This document shows positions 42,550 to 51,842 of a stretch of DNA of 64,000 nucleotides, piece after piece. Position numbers and translations under genes: made by a program. How positions within the stretch are numbered: the first letter of the stretch is position 1; each line of letters starts with the position of its first letter. Under the pieces are notes generated by a model. It was not told the origin of the DNA. It saw only the letters and a list, made by a program, of their open reading frames with translations, and ran no database searches. The stretch is from RBG-16-49-21 sp040768125. Its GTDB lineage: Bacteria; Spirochaetota; UBA4802; UBA5550. The stretch covers positions 1,550,001 through 1,614,000 of the forward strand of contig JAXGNG010000001.1 in assembly GCA_040768125.1 (NCBI GenBank), in the 5' to 3' direction.

Positions 42550-44180
42550 AAAGGATACTTGATTTTCTGAGGGCGCGCTACTATCTCCTGACGCCGCTCC
42601 TGATGTTTCTCTCCTTCCCGTCATACGACGTGTGGCCCCTCAGGGCCTTTCCCCTCTTCGCCTGGGCGGCCCTGGTGCCCCTTTTTCTCTACGTCCGGGA
42701 CAGGACACCCCGGCAGGTCTACATCGCCTCCTTCGTCGCCGGCCTCCTGGGCAATTTCCTGGCCTTCGAGTGGATCGGGAATTTCGGGGCCGCAGTGCCC
42801 GGCGGCTACGCCGTCATCGTGGGCTTCCTGATCCCGAGCCTCACGGTCTTCTTCTCGGTCAGGGTGTTCCTGGGGGAAATGCTCTCCCGGCGCTTCCCGT
42901 CATTGAGGCCGCTGATCGTCCCCTCCGTGTGGATCGCCGTGGACTTTGTCGCCTCCATCGGGTTCCTTGCCTACCCGCTCCCCTTCTGGGGCTACTCTCA
43001 GTATCCCTTCACCCCCTTCGTGCAGATGGCCTCCTTTACCGGGATCATGGGCGTCACCTTCGTCGTCATACTCTGCAACGGACTCCTCGCCGATTTCATC
43101 GAGGCCGGGGGATTCGGGTCCATGTCATGGGGCGCGCGACTGCGGATGAAGGAGGCGCGGCGCGTCATTGTCCTCGGGGGCTTCGTGGCCGCAGTGACCA
43201 TCTACGGCGCCGCGGTGCTCGTCATGAACGACGGCCGCGTGAAGCGGGACCTCCGCGTCGCGATGATACAATCGTGCATCTCTCCATGGGAGAACTGGAT
43301 GGAGAACCGTTTCCGCTACCTGGTGGAGCTGAAGCGCCAGACGGGGCGCTCCCTTGGGGACGATCCCGATTTCATCATCTGGTCCGAATCGGCGACCCTG
43401 GAAACGATCTCGTGGGACTACGAGATGGGTACCCTGAACGAGTTCGAGAGGGAGGTGCTTTCCCTGGCCCGCTCCGCCGGGAGGCCGCTCCTCACCGGCG
43501 AGATAGGCGTGGTCGAGAGGCCCGAAGGCTTCCTGCTTTTACGCTATCCCCAGAACAACGCGGTCCTCATTGACCGGGAGGGCGCGGTGGTGAAGACCTA
43601 CGCCAAGATCCACCTGGTCCCCTTCGGGGAATGGTTCCCCTACGAGAAATGGCTTCCCTTCGTGAAGCGGATCTCCGCGGGCCTCGGGGGATCGAGTTTC
43701 GTCCCCGGGGACGAGCCCCTCATCTTCGAGGTGGAGGGGCGCAGGTTCGGCGTCCTGGTCTGCTACGAGGGAATATTCCACCGCCTCTGCAGGGAGTACC
43801 GCCGGCGCGGCGCGGAATTCTTCGTCAACATAACCAACGACGGCTGGACCGATACCTACCGGGGCCACATGCAGCACTTCTCCGCGTCGATCTTCAGGGC
43901 CGTGGAGAACGGGATCTGGTACCTCCGGGCGGGGAACACCGGCTACACGGCGAGCATCGACCCCTGCGGGCGTATCAGGAAGTCCTTTCCCATCCTGAAA
44001 AAGGGCTATCTCGCCGCGGATATCGATTTCTCCATGAACCGCCGGACGGTCTATTCGGTGACGGGCGACCTATTCCTCTACCTCGCCCTCGGTTTCCTCG
44101 GGGTCCTCGGGGCCTTCGCCGCGTGGGATTGGCTCAGGAAAAGAAGGGAACGCGACGGGGACGCCGGGAAGGCGTCATGA
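42546..44180 (+). CDS. lnt: Apolipoprotein N-acyltransferase
   Basis: A 544-residue membrane enzyme that adds the third acyl chain to lipoproteins. About six to seven helices (residues 1-225) carry a nitrilase domain (about 240-490) with the triad Glu in IIWSESATLE, Lys in YAKIHLVPFGE and Cys in LVCYEGIF. A last helix lies near 515. Its presence agrees with a Gram-negative envelope and with the lipoproteins of this window. Confidence 0.93.
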   Translation: MKRILDFLRARYYLLTPLLMFLSFPSYDVWPLRAFPLFAWAALVPLFLYVRDRTPRQVYIASFVAGLLGNFLAFEWIGNFGAAVPGGYAVIVGFLIPSLTVFFSVRVFLGEMLSRRFPSLRPLIVPSVWIAVDFVASIGFLAYPLPFWGYSQYPFTPFVQMASFTGIMGVTFVVILCNGLLADFIEAGGFGSMSWGARLRMKEARRVIVLGGFVAAVTIYGAAVLVMNDGRVKRDLRVAMIQSCISPWENWMENRFRYLVELKRQTGRSLGDDPDFIIWSESATLETISWDYEMGTLNEFEREVLSLARSAGRPLLTGEIGVVERPEGFLLLRYPQNNAVLIDREGAVVKTYAKIHLVPFGEWFPYEKWLPFVKRISAGLGGSSFVPGDEPLIFEVEGRRFGVLVCYEGIFHRLCREYRRRGAEFFVNITNDGWTDTYRGHMQHFSASIFRAVENGIWYLRAGNTGYTASIDPCGRIRKSFPILKKGYLAADIDFSMNRRTVYSVTGDLFLYLALGFLGVLGAFAAWDWLRKRRERDGDAGKAS

Positions 44181-44834
44181 CCGCGAAACCGTTCTGTTCG
44201 CCGGGGGGAGGATGATCTCCTTCAGGCGCGGAAGGAAGAGGAAAAGAAGGGTCTCCATTATCCATTCACGATAGGCGTCCCCTTCGGGGTCCATGCCCTG
44301 GACCTGGGCGACGCAGGGGCCGGACCCGAAGAGGGAGATGATCAGGAAGTAGAACCCGCTGAGGAACATCCTGATCTCGTGGTCGCCCCCCCGTGGGCGT
44401 ATCTTTTCCAGGAAGATGGTGTGGAGGCGGCTGATCAGCTCGGGGAAGCGGTGGTACCCCGGCGTCTGTGCGATGTCCTTCACCTTGGGGAGATTCAGGG
44501 CAAGGATCCTCAGGGGTTCTGGGTTCAGCCGGTTGAATTCCATGAGAAGCTCGATGTACCGGGCGAAACCGTCGGAAATGCCCATCACCTTCACCTCGTC
44601 GTACCATCCCGCCGCGGAGACCGCGAATTCCTCGCAAATTTCCCGTATGATGGCGTCGAAGAGCTCGGCCTTGTTCGGGTAGTAGTAGTTGATCAGGGGG
44701 TGCTCGATTCCCGCCTCCTTGCCGATCATCCGTATGCTCGCGGCGTGGTAGGCGTGCTCCGAGAAGACCTTCCTCGCGGCCCTGACGATCGTTTCCCGGG
44801 TGCGCTCGCTTTTCTTGCTCTTCATGGGAGGCAT
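44175..44834 (-). CDS. TetR-family regulator
   Basis: A 219-residue repressor-type protein. Residues 8-55 form the helix-turn-helix (RETIVRAARKVFSEHAYHAAS, IRMIGKEAGIEHPLINYYYPNKAEL). The remaining helices would bind an unknown ligand. A GGAGAAA ribosome site precedes the ATG at 44834; an in-frame ATG at 44861 lacks one. The gene is convergent with lnt, overlapping by six bases, and its target is not obvious. Confidence 0.85.
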   Translation of the reverse strand: MPPMKSKKSERTRETIVRAARKVFSEHAYHAASIRMIGKEAGIEHPLINYYYPNKAELFDAIIREICEEFAVSAAGWYDEVKVMGISDGFARYIELLMEFNRLNPEPLRILALNLPKVKDIAQTPGYHRFPELISRLHTIFLEKIRPRGGDHEIRMFLSGFYFLIISLFGSGPCVAQVQGMDPEGDAYREWIMETLLFLFLPRLKEIILPPANRTVSRS

Positions 44835-44946
44835 GGGGGCACTTTCTCCTCTCTCATGCAATTCTCCGGCGTCACCGGGGAAATAGTCAAGGGAAAAACG
44901 GCGCCGCCTCCGCTATGGCCCGCCACGGCATCCCCGCCGCGGGGTG

Positions 44947-45294
44947 TCAGCGCCTGATGAGCTTCCCGAGACGGCGACCGATTTTCAGGAGAGCGAGGGA
45001 AGCGCGGTGCTCCTTCATGAAGGCGAATCCGCGATCCGACAGGGGAGGGCCGCCGTTGTAGAGGAGGCTCACGATGTCGCCGAAGCGCCTCCTGGCGGTG
45101 AAGGCCTCCGGATCGAGGTAGTCGATGTCCATGAGCTCGAGGATCGTGAGCGCGTCGTCGCGGTCGATCAGCTCCAGGGGGAGATCCGCCCTGCCCGTGC
45201 CGTCCCGCAACTCCAGGAGGGACTCCAGGACCGGGAGGTAGCCCCGTCTCCGCTTTCCGAGCCTCTTCAGTTCCTTTGCGTAATCCATGTCCAT
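44947..45294 (-). CDS. Small helical protein of unknown function
   Basis: A 115-residue cytosolic protein without recognisable motif. It is rich in Leu, Arg and Asp and predicted helical (GYLPVLESLLELRDG, DALTILELMDIDYLDP) with a basic C-terminus (IGRRLGKLIRR). A second ATG at 45288 is equally possible. A promoter-like TTGACA (45349-45354) with ATGATA 17 bases on lies upstream. It is divergent from the receiver-kinase gene. Confidence 0.5.
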   Translation of the reverse strand: MDMDYAKELKRLGKRRRGYLPVLESLLELRDGTGRADLPLELIDRDDALTILELMDIDYLDPEAFTARRRFGDIVSLLYNGGPPLSDRGFAFMKEHRASLALLKIGRRLGKLIRR

Positions 45295-45391
45295 GGGTTC
45301 CCGCTGGTTTTTTGCCGACGATGCGTATCATCCAGGGGGGGGGCGTCCTGTCAAGAAAGAAGCGGGGTAATGCCATGGCGGCCCTTTTGTC

Positions 45392-45420
45392 TTGACACCA
45401 TTCCGGTACCGGGGGATAGT
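45392..45420 (+). promoter_or_regulatory. Promoter of the receiver-kinase gene, -10 six bases before ATG
   Basis: TTGACA (45392-45397), 17 bases, GATAGT (45415-45420), then six bases to the ATG at 45427. A start point six or seven bases after the -10 would fall on the A of the ATG, the clearest leaderless candidate here. Confidence 0.65.
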
Positions 45421-45426
45421 AATGCG

Positions 45427-46818
45427 ATGGACGGGAAGGAACCCAGAACCATCCTCCTCGTGGAGGATGACGCCGTCGTCGCCATGGGGGAGGCGCGGGG
45501 ACTCGAGAAGGGCGGCTACGCCGTGAGAATCGTCCATTCCGGCGAGGAGGCGGTGACGCTCGCGGAAGCGGACCCTTCCATCGACCTCGTGCTCATGGAC
45601 ATCGACCTTGGCCGGGGCATGGACGGCACCGGGACGGCCGAGGCGATCCTGGCCATGCGCGATATTCCCGTGATGTTTCTCTCCTCCCACACGGAGCCGG
45701 AGATCGTGGAAAGGAGCGGGAGAATCGCCTCATACGGCTACGTTGACAAGGGCGGCGGGGAAGCGCTGCTCCTCGCGTCGGTCAGGATGGCCTTCCGGCT
45801 CCACGAAGCCCACCTGCGGGAAAAGGAAATCCGGAAGACACTGATACTCCAGTCCCTTGTCCTTGAACAGATACAGGACCGGGTGACGATAACCGACCTC
45901 CGGGGGACCATCACCTACGTCAACGAGGCCGACGCGCGCTCCCTCGGGAGGTCCCGGGAGGACCTCATCGGCAGCAGCGTCATCGCCTTCGGCGACGATC
46001 CCCTCCGCGGGGCGACCCAGCGCGAGATCATCGACACGACCCTCCGCGAGGGAAAGTGGCGCGGCGAGGTGGTGAATTTCGCGGCGGACGGCGCCGAGGT
46101 CTTCTTCGATTCCCGCACGACCCTCGTGCGCGATCCTGACGGGACGCCCATCGCGATGTGCGGCGTCTCCACCGACATAACGGAGCTAAAACGGATTGAA
46201 TCATCCCTTGAAGAGGCGTTGAAGGAGAAGGAGATCCTCCTAAGGGAGATACAGCATCGGACGAAGAACAGCATGGCCCTCATCGCCTCCCTCATCTCCC
46301 TGGAGATGGACCGGAGGGATGATCCATCCATTCGCAGGGTCCTCGATGAGATCCATGGACGTGTAGCCGTCCTCGCGAACCTCTACGGTCTCCTCTACGC
46401 GGGGGGAAGCTCCGACGTGCGGCTCGACCGGTACATGCGGAGCATTTGCGATTCGGTGTCGTCGGCATTTTCCGCCGCGGGAACCGTGCGTCTCGAAATG
46501 CGTTTTGACGAGGCGGTGATGGATCCCCGGGGCGCCTCCGCCTTCGGGCTCATCCTGAACGAGCTCCTGACCAACGTTTACAAGCACGCCTTCGCTGACG
46601 GCCGCAGCGGCACCCTCCGCGTAGATCTCGCCCGGGGCGAGGGCAAGGTGGAGCTGGCCGTTTCCGACAACGGTATCGACCTCCCCGAAGGCTTTGCCCC
46701 TGAACGCTGCGGCGGCTTCGGACTGCGCCTCGTGGGAATGCTCGTGAAACAGCTGGGGGGAAGGCTCAATTACCATGGCGGCGAGTGGACCCTGTTCAGG
46801 GTCGTGGTGCCCCTTTGA
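45427..46818 (+). CDS. Receiver-PAS-histidine kinase (HisKA_2 type)
   Basis: A 463-residue cytosolic sensor kinase with the receiver at the N-terminus. Residues 7-125 form a response-regulator domain (LLVEDDA acidic pocket, phospho-Asp in LMDIDLG, Lys in GYVDKG). A PAS domain follows (about 145-255), then a HisKA_2 dimerisation region with the phospho-His in REIQHRTKNS (about 277), and a HATPase with NELLTNVYKHAF and DNGIDLP. HisKA_2 kinases are related to light and stress sensors. No output protein is encoded next to it. Confidence 0.9.
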   Translation: MDGKEPRTILLVEDDAVVAMGEARGLEKGGYAVRIVHSGEEAVTLAEADPSIDLVLMDIDLGRGMDGTGTAEAILAMRDIPVMFLSSHTEPEIVERSGRIASYGYVDKGGGEALLLASVRMAFRLHEAHLREKEIRKTLILQSLVLEQIQDRVTITDLRGTITYVNEADARSLGRSREDLIGSSVIAFGDDPLRGATQREIIDTTLREGKWRGEVVNFAADGAEVFFDSRTTLVRDPDGTPIAMCGVSTDITELKRIESSLEEALKEKEILLREIQHRTKNSMALIASLISLEMDRRDDPSIRRVLDEIHGRVAVLANLYGLLYAGGSSDVRLDRYMRSICDSVSSAFSAAGTVRLEMRFDEAVMDPRGASAFGLILNELLTNVYKHAFADGRSGTLRVDLARGEGKVELAVSDNGIDLPEGFAPERCGGFGLRLVGMLVKQLGGRLNYHGGEWTLFRVVVPL

Positions 46819-46853
46819 GGGGTGCGTGCCGTTCACTCGAGCGTTCGTTGTCT

Positions 46854-47744
46854 TCATTTGTTCCCGGCCACCAAAAGTGGCTCCAGGTGGATCGTGGCCT
46901 CGATCCCCAGGTCCGCGAGGATAGCATGCTCGATCCTCGTGGCGATGGCGTGGGCCTCGGCGAGCCGCGTCTCCGGGGGGAGGCGCATGTGGAAGGTGAG
47001 CTCGAGGTGGTCGCCGTAGCGGTGGAGATGGAGGTGGTGTATGTTCAGGTCGCTGGCGTAATGGCGGTGGGCGATCGCGCCGATCGTTTCCGCAAGGCCC
47101 GGGTCCGCCTCCTCTCCGATGAGGGAGCTCGCGGCCTTCCTTAGAATACCCCAGGCGGCGTAGAGAATCACCAGAGACACGGCGATCCCCATGGCCGCGT
47201 CGATCCACCAGAGGTAACGCCCGGCGAATATCCCGGCGAGTATGACGAGGGACGATATGGCGTCGCTCCGGTGGTGCCAGCCGTCGGCGATGAGGGACTG
47301 GGCGTTCGTTTTTTTCCCCATGCGCAGGGCCACCTGGGCCAGTATCTCCTTCAGGAGCACCGAGGCCGCCGTGGCGGCGATGGCCAGGGTGCCGTAGCGT
47401 GCGGATTCGCGATCGATCAGTTTCTCCACGGAATCAGCGACAAAGTTGACCGCCACCACGGAAAGGAGCACGCCGATGATGATGGAGCCGATCAGTTCGG
47501 CGCGGCCGTGGCCGAAGGGGTGCTGCTCGTCCGCCGGATCGGCGGATATCCTGATGCCCACGAGGACGACGATGGAGGTGAGGGAGTCGGAAAGGGTGTG
47601 CCATGCGTCGGCGATGATGGCCACGGACCCCGAGGCGAGGCCCGCCCAGTATTTCAGGGCGAAGAGGAGCGTGTTGACGATTATTGAGAGCCATCCCTCG
47701 ATATAGCCGTAGCGCGTCCGTAAAGATGTCGATGCCGGTCCCAT
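46854..47744 (-). CDS. Cation diffusion facilitator
   Basis: A 296-residue metal efflux protein with six helices and a C-terminal metal-sensing domain (about 205-290). The metal site residues are His-x3-Asp in DAWHTLSDS of helix 2 and His-x3-Asp in DGWHHRSDA of helix 5. This HD-HD pattern is the one associated with zinc-preferring members. The ATG overlaps the stop codon of the NamZ gene by one base, so the two are co-translated. Confidence 0.9.
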   Translation of the reverse strand: MGPASTSLRTRYGYIEGWLSIIVNTLLFALKYWAGLASGSVAIIADAWHTLSDSLTSIVVLVGIRISADPADEQHPFGHGRAELIGSIIIGVLLSVVAVNFVADSVEKLIDRESARYGTLAIAATAASVLLKEILAQVALRMGKKTNAQSLIADGWHHRSDAISSLVILAGIFAGRYLWWIDAAMGIAVSLVILYAAWGILRKAASSLIGEEADPGLAETIGAIAHRHYASDLNIHHLHLHRYGDHLELTFHMRLPPETRLAEAHAIATRIEHAILADLGIEATIHLEPLLVAGNK

Positions 47745-48994
47745 CAGTAAAGAAGGTATCTTCTCCTCTTCTTTTTATAGTGTTTGATTTCTTTCTTCGT
47801 CGATTTTTTGAAATCCTCCCAGGGCCGCCCCTCCTTGATGAAGCGGCGGAACCTGTCCGTCCCCGCCAGGGCGTCGATATCGTAGTGCCGCCCATGGCGT
47901 ATCCAGTAAGCGTAGCGGTACTTCGCCATGATGGCGGCAATGATCCGGTAGGCCGCTTCCGTGGGACTGAAGGTCCCGCCGGTGTAAAAGATCTGGGCCC
48001 CGCCGCAGCGCGTCCAGGCGTATTTGCTGAAGGTGGGGGTGAAGTAGACCGGCTTGAACCGGAAATTCCTGAGGCCCAGGTTGTTCAGCGCTTCACAGAA
48101 CGCCACGGGCTCGATCCACGGTGCGCCGATGTATTCGAAGGGCTTCGTGGTGCCCCTCCCCAGGGAGAGGTTGATGCCCTCCATGAGCACGATGGCGGTG
48201 TACACGATCGATGACTCGAAGGTGGGCAGGTTGGGCGAGGGGGGGATCCAGGGAAGCCCGGTTTTCTGGAAGGGGCGGCCGCGGCGATACCCCCGCATGG
48301 GGACCACCCGGAGCCTCACCCCCTTCCTGAATTCCCCCCGGTAGTAGCGCGCCGCCTCGCCGATCGTCATCCCGTAGAGGAAGGGGGCGGGGAAGGCGCT
48401 GACGTACCTCGTGGTGAAGGCCGCCTCGAGGAAGGCGCCGTCGATGCCGAGGAAGCCCACGGGGTTCGGCCGGTCCAGGACGATGAGTTCGGTGTCAAGG
48501 CCCTCCATGGCGTCCATGACGTCCTTCAAATTGGTGATGTAGGTGTAGCAGCGCATCCCCATGTCCTGGATGTCGAAGATGACGATGTCGACCCTCCGGA
48601 GGAGGAGCCTCAGGGTGTGGCGGCTGATGCCGTAGAGATTGTAGACGCGGCAGCCGACCCGGTGATCGTACCAGCCCGTGCCGTAGTCAACGTGGTTTTT
48701 GTGGCCGTAAAGGCCGTGCTCCGGCTCCAGGAGCATGGCGATCTCGATGCCCCGTTCACGCAGGAGCCGCGCGTTCTGGCGCAGGCCGGAATCATACCCC
48801 GAGTGGTTTGTCACCAGGGCGGCCCGCCTTCCGCGGTACTTTTTCGCTCTCCAGGAGGCGAATCGCTCCAGGCCGGTCGTGACCCGCGGGCCCTTGGCGT
48901 TGAGATTGTAGCGGGGCGCGCCGGCGCAGGCCGCCGAGACGAGGGTTGCCGTGACCGCGGCGGCGACGAGCCTTCGTGCGTGATCTGCTCTCAT
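47744..48994 (-). CDS. namZ: NamZ-type exo-beta-N-acetylmuramidase (DUF1343)
   Basis: A 416-residue exported enzyme of the DUF1343 family. Residues 1-23 form a signal peptide with a likely lipobox SAAC. Family landmarks are ALVTNHSGYD, LLEPEHGLYG, VIFDIQDMGMRCYTY, VLDRPNPVGF and LSLGRGTTKPFE. NamZ of Bacillus removes terminal N-acetylmuramic acid from cell-wall fragments. A GGGAG ribosome site precedes the ATG at 48994; an in-frame ATG at 49036 lies in a hairpin. The C-terminus is strongly basic. Confidence 0.9.
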   Translation of the reverse strand: MRADHARRLVAAAVTATLVSAACAGAPRYNLNAKGPRVTTGLERFASWRAKKYRGRRAALVTNHSGYDSGLRQNARLLRERGIEIAMLLEPEHGLYGHKNHVDYGTGWYDHRVGCRVYNLYGISRHTLRLLLRRVDIVIFDIQDMGMRCYTYITNLKDVMDAMEGLDTELIVLDRPNPVGFLGIDGAFLEAAFTTRYVSAFPAPFLYGMTIGEAARYYRGEFRKGVRLRVVPMRGYRRGRPFQKTGLPWIPPSPNLPTFESSIVYTAIVLMEGINLSLGRGTTKPFEYIGAPWIEPVAFCEALNNLGLRNFRFKPVYFTPTFSKYAWTRCGGAQIFYTGGTFSPTEAAYRIIAAIMAKYRYAYWIRHGRHYDIDALAGTDRFRRFIKEGRPWEDFKKSTKKEIKHYKKKRRRYLLY

Positions 48995-49010
48995 CAATGC
49001 TCCCTGTGCC

Positions 49011-49039
49011 GAGATGCCCCGGTTCGGCCGGGGCATCTC
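49011..49039. repeat. 12-bp hairpin in the namZ leader
   Basis: GAGATGCCCCGG (49011-49022) pairs perfectly with CCGGGGCATCTC (49028-49039) around TTCGG. No T-run follows on either strand, so it is not a simple terminator. It spans the expected 5' end of the namZ mRNA. Confidence 0.8.
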
Positions 49040-49068
49040 AGCCTAGTGGGGGGCGGACGGGGGGTCAA
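49040..49068 (-). promoter_or_regulatory. namZ-CDF promoter
   Basis: On the minus strand TTGACC (49063-49068), 17 bases, TAGGCT (49040-49045). It is divergent from the promoter at 49088. Confidence 0.5.
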
Positions 49069-49087
49069 GAATTATTCTCAATCATGC

Positions 49088-49115
49088 TTGACAGGCCGGC
49101 GTGGTGCGCTACCCT
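49088..49115 (+). promoter_or_regulatory. Promoter of the lipoprotein at 49139
   Basis: TTGACA (49088-49093), 16 bases, TACCCT (49110-49115), followed 23 bases later by the ATG with a GGGGGGA ribosome site. Confidence 0.6.
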
Positions 49116-49138
49116 GTTCAGCCGGGGGGACGCTTCCA

Positions 49139-49765
49139 ATGTGCCGCAGAAGAAACATACTCGCCGCCCAGATACAGATCGCGCTTTTTCTCTTTGCCAC
49201 CTGCGGCCTCACCTCGGAGCGTGAGCAGGCCGTCCTCTCCTATTCCACGGAGCGGAACATGGTGAAGTACGCCGACCTCCTGGTGGAGGAGGAGCGCTAC
49301 ACCACCGCCGGGCTCAAGTACCAGAAGAAATACCATCGACATCTTATCGGGATCGCGGGGGAGATCGTCGAAAACCGAAAGCTCGAAATCGAGAAGCACA
49401 GCATTGGGTTCTATTACGACAAGAGGTCCGGGGACACCCGGAGCCTCTACCTGGGGCTTGATATCGACGCCGGCTCCCGGGGCGGGAAACCCTTCGAGCG
49501 CATCGCCGTGGAGCTCATCAGAAGCGACCTCGCGAACATCATGCAGACCATCCATGCCTGCCGGAGCGTCTTCAACGAAGGCGACATCGCGGGGATGGTG
49601 ATCGGCTGGAAGTGGACCGCCGGGGCGGCCCGGGAGCACCTGAGCGTGTGGATCACCAAGGCGGATTTCATCCGCTACGAGGACGACCTGCTTACCTTCG
49701 ACGGTATGCTCCAAAGGAGCACCATCACCAACACCCGGGGACGCGTCATTCGCCTGCCGTTATAG
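49139..49765 (+). CDS. Lipoprotein of unknown function
   Basis: A 208-residue protein. Residues 1-22 form a signal peptide with lipobox FATC. The mature part begins with a helical stretch (EREQAVLSYSTERNMVKYADLLVEEERY split by polar turns), then beta strands (HSIGFYYDKRSGDTRSLYLGL and WKWTAGAAREHLSVWITK). I do not recognise a family. It overlaps the convergent hisC by 20 bases. Confidence 0.7.
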   Translation: MCRRRNILAAQIQIALFLFATCGLTSEREQAVLSYSTERNMVKYADLLVEEERYTTAGLKYQKKYHRHLIGIAGEIVENRKLEIEKHSIGFYYDKRSGDTRSLYLGLDIDAGSRGGKPFERIAVELIRSDLANIMQTIHACRSVFNEGDIAGMVIGWKWTAGAAREHLSVWITKADFIRYEDDLLTFDGMLQRSTITNTRGRVIRLPL

Positions 49766-50819
49766 CGGCGAGCTCCTTTAACAGGGTCTTTATCTCCATC
49801 ATGGTGCCGACGCTGATGCGGATGTAGTCGGACTGCACCGGACCGGTGTAGTGGCGCACCAGGATCTTCCGCTCCTTCAGTGCCTCGTAGATCTCACCTG
49901 ACCCCAGGGCGGGGTGCCTGGCCATCAGGAAGTTCGCCCGGGAGGGAATGATCTCGAAGCCCAGGGACAGGAGCCCCTCCTCGAGGTACTCCTTGTTGTT
50001 CACTACCATTTCCATGTTGTAGGAGAGGGCCTTGCGGTCCTTCATGGCCGCGATGGCCCCCGCCATGGCGAGCATGTCAACGTTGTAGGAATCCTTGATC
50101 TTCATGAGGCCCCGGAGTATGCCGGGTGAGGCCACGGCGAACCCGATGCGGAGCCCCGCCAGTGAGTAGGACTTTGACATCGACTGGGTCACGACCAGGT
50201 TGTCGAACTCGTTCACCAGGTCGGCGGAAGAGCCGCCGTAGAAGTCGATATAGGCCTCGTCGACCACGAGGAGTCCCTTGAATTTGCCGAGGAAGGCCCT
50301 GATCTCATCGGGTTCACAGAAGGTCCCCGTGGGATTGTTCGGGTTGGCGATGATGACCAGGTTGTATTTCTTCTTTAAAAAACCCGCCATGTTGTAGGAA
50401 AAATCCGGGTTCAGGTTCACCACCTCGTGGCGCACCCCGTTCATCTGCGCAAGGGTGATGTAGAGGGCGTATGAGGGGTAGGCGAAGGCGGCAAGGCCGT
50501 CGGGCTCCACGAGGCCCCGGAAGATAAGTGTGAAGATCTCGTCCGATCCGTTTCCCACGAAGACCTGCTCGGGCGTGAGGCCCTTCGATTCGGCGAAGGC
50601 CTCTCGCAGCGCCCGCGCTGTCGGGTCCGGGTATCGCTTCAGTGACTCGTTCGCCGCGGACCTGATCGCCTCCAGGACGGCCTTCGAGGGAGGGAAGGGG
50701 TTCTCGTTCGTGTTGAGCTTTATAAACTCCCCGAGGTCGCGCGGCTGTTCCCCCGGGACGTATTCCATGGCGTCCCTGAGCCTGCTGTTCCAGTATTTTT
50801 TCTCCCTGTCAACCGCCAT
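49746..50819 (-). CDS. hisC: Histidinol-phosphate aminotransferase
   Basis: A 357-residue PLP aminotransferase acting in histidine synthesis. The fold-type-I motifs are NTNENPFPPS, VGNGSDEIF, NPNNPTG, VDEAYIDF and the PLP Lys in SMSKSYSLAGLRIG. Aromatic amino-acid activity is possible in such enzymes. It lies 19 bases behind pyrD in the same direction, so both probably share a transcript. No other his gene is in the window. Confidence 0.93.
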   Translation of the reverse strand: MAVDREKKYWNSRLRDAMEYVPGEQPRDLGEFIKLNTNENPFPPSKAVLEAIRSAANESLKRYPDPTARALREAFAESKGLTPEQVFVGNGSDEIFTLIFRGLVEPDGLAAFAYPSYALYITLAQMNGVRHEVVNLNPDFSYNMAGFLKKKYNLVIIANPNNPTGTFCEPDEIRAFLGKFKGLLVVDEAYIDFYGGSSADLVNEFDNLVVTQSMSKSYSLAGLRIGFAVASPGILRGLMKIKDSYNVDMLAMAGAIAAMKDRKALSYNMEMVVNNKEYLEEGLLSLGFEIIPSRANFLMARHPALGSGEIYEALKERKILVRHYTGPVQSDYIRISVGTMMEIKTLLKELAAITAGE

Positions 50820-50838
50820 TTCCAGCTCCCTTGTGTCG

Positions 50839-51774
50839 TTACGTGCATTCCCTGGCGCCGTCGGCGTTGCGCCGCGCCAGTCCGACGATTTTGCTGAAGT
50901 CCCCGATCCCCCCGGACCGGAGGTAGTCCTCGATGCCCTCTATGACCTCCAGCGGAAGCATGGGGTCAACCATGTTCATGGTGCCCAGGGACACTGCCGA
51001 GGCGCCGGCCATGATGAATTCCAGGGCGTCATCCGTCGAGGCGATGCCCCCCAGGCCTATGACGGGGATCGTCACGACCTCGCAAACCTGGTAGACGACC
51101 CGCACGGCCAGGGGGCGTATGGCGGGACCCGAGAGGCCCGCCACGCGGTTCTCGAAGTGGGGCCTTCCCTTCGCCACGTCGATCTTCATTCCGAGGAAGG
51201 TGTTGACCGCCGAGAGGGCGTCGGCGCCGATTTCCTGGGCCCGAAGGGCGAAGGCGGCGACGTCGGTGACGTTGGGCGAGAGCTTCACGATGAGGGCGCA
51301 CCGCGTCGCGGCGCGCGCCTTCTCGACCAGGTCGGTGAAGCGCCCCATGTCAGTGCCGAAGGCCATCCCCCCCTCCTTTACGTTGGGGCAGGACACGTTC
51401 AACTCCAGGGCGCCTATGCCCCCTGTTTCGGAGAGGACCCGGCAGAGCTCGACGTTCTCCTCCACGGAGTGTCCCGCCACGTTGGGAATCACCGTGGCCC
51501 CTTTCTCCAGGAGAAAGGGGAGCTTCTCCGCGAGAAAGCGTTCGAGGCCCACGTTCTCCAGGCCGATGGAATTGAGCACTCCCGCCGGCGTTTCCAGGAT
51601 CCGGTTCCCCAGGTTTCCCCGGCGCGGTGCCACCGAGAGGCCCTTGGTGAAGATCGCCCCAAGGCGCGCAATATCGATGAAGGCGGAGAGCTCCTCGCCA
51701 TAGCCCGCCGAGCCGGAGGCCACGGTGACCGGGTTTTTCAGCACCAGGTCCCCTATTCGGATAGAGATGTTCAC
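50839..51774 (-). CDS. pyrD: Dihydroorotate dehydrogenase, class 1B
   Basis: A 311-residue flavoprotein oxidising dihydroorotate in pyrimidine synthesis. The catalytic Cys lies in ELNVSCPNVKEGG, which marks class 1. The N-terminus (LKNPVTVASGSAGYG) and the FMN region (IPVIGLGGIAS) fit type 1B, which uses a PyrK subunit; no pyrK is present here. The GTG start follows a GGGGG ribosome site. A promoter-like TTGACT (51824-51829) with TAACTG lies upstream. Confidence 0.93.
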   Translation of the reverse strand: MNISIRIGDLVLKNPVTVASGSAGYGEELSAFIDIARLGAIFTKGLSVAPRRGNLGNRILETPAGVLNSIGLENVGLERFLAEKLPFLLEKGATVIPNVAGHSVEENVELCRVLSETGGIGALELNVSCPNVKEGGMAFGTDMGRFTDLVEKARAATRCALIVKLSPNVTDVAAFALRAQEIGADALSAVNTFLGMKIDVAKGRPHFENRVAGLSGPAIRPLAVRVVYQVCEVVTIPVIGLGGIASTDDALEFIMAGASAVSLGTMNMVDPMLPLEVIEGIEDYLRSGGIGDFSKIVGLARRNADGARECT

Positions 51775-51842
51775 GGAATCCCCCTGTGCGACGCCAGAAC
51801 CAGTTACCGCCCCGTGGCGGGGGAGTCAAGAAATTTATAGCG

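Noticed and set aside
50530..51840. 436-codon plus-strand ORF across hisC and pyrD
   Set aside because: Shadow of two conserved minus-strand enzymes, no domain resemblance.
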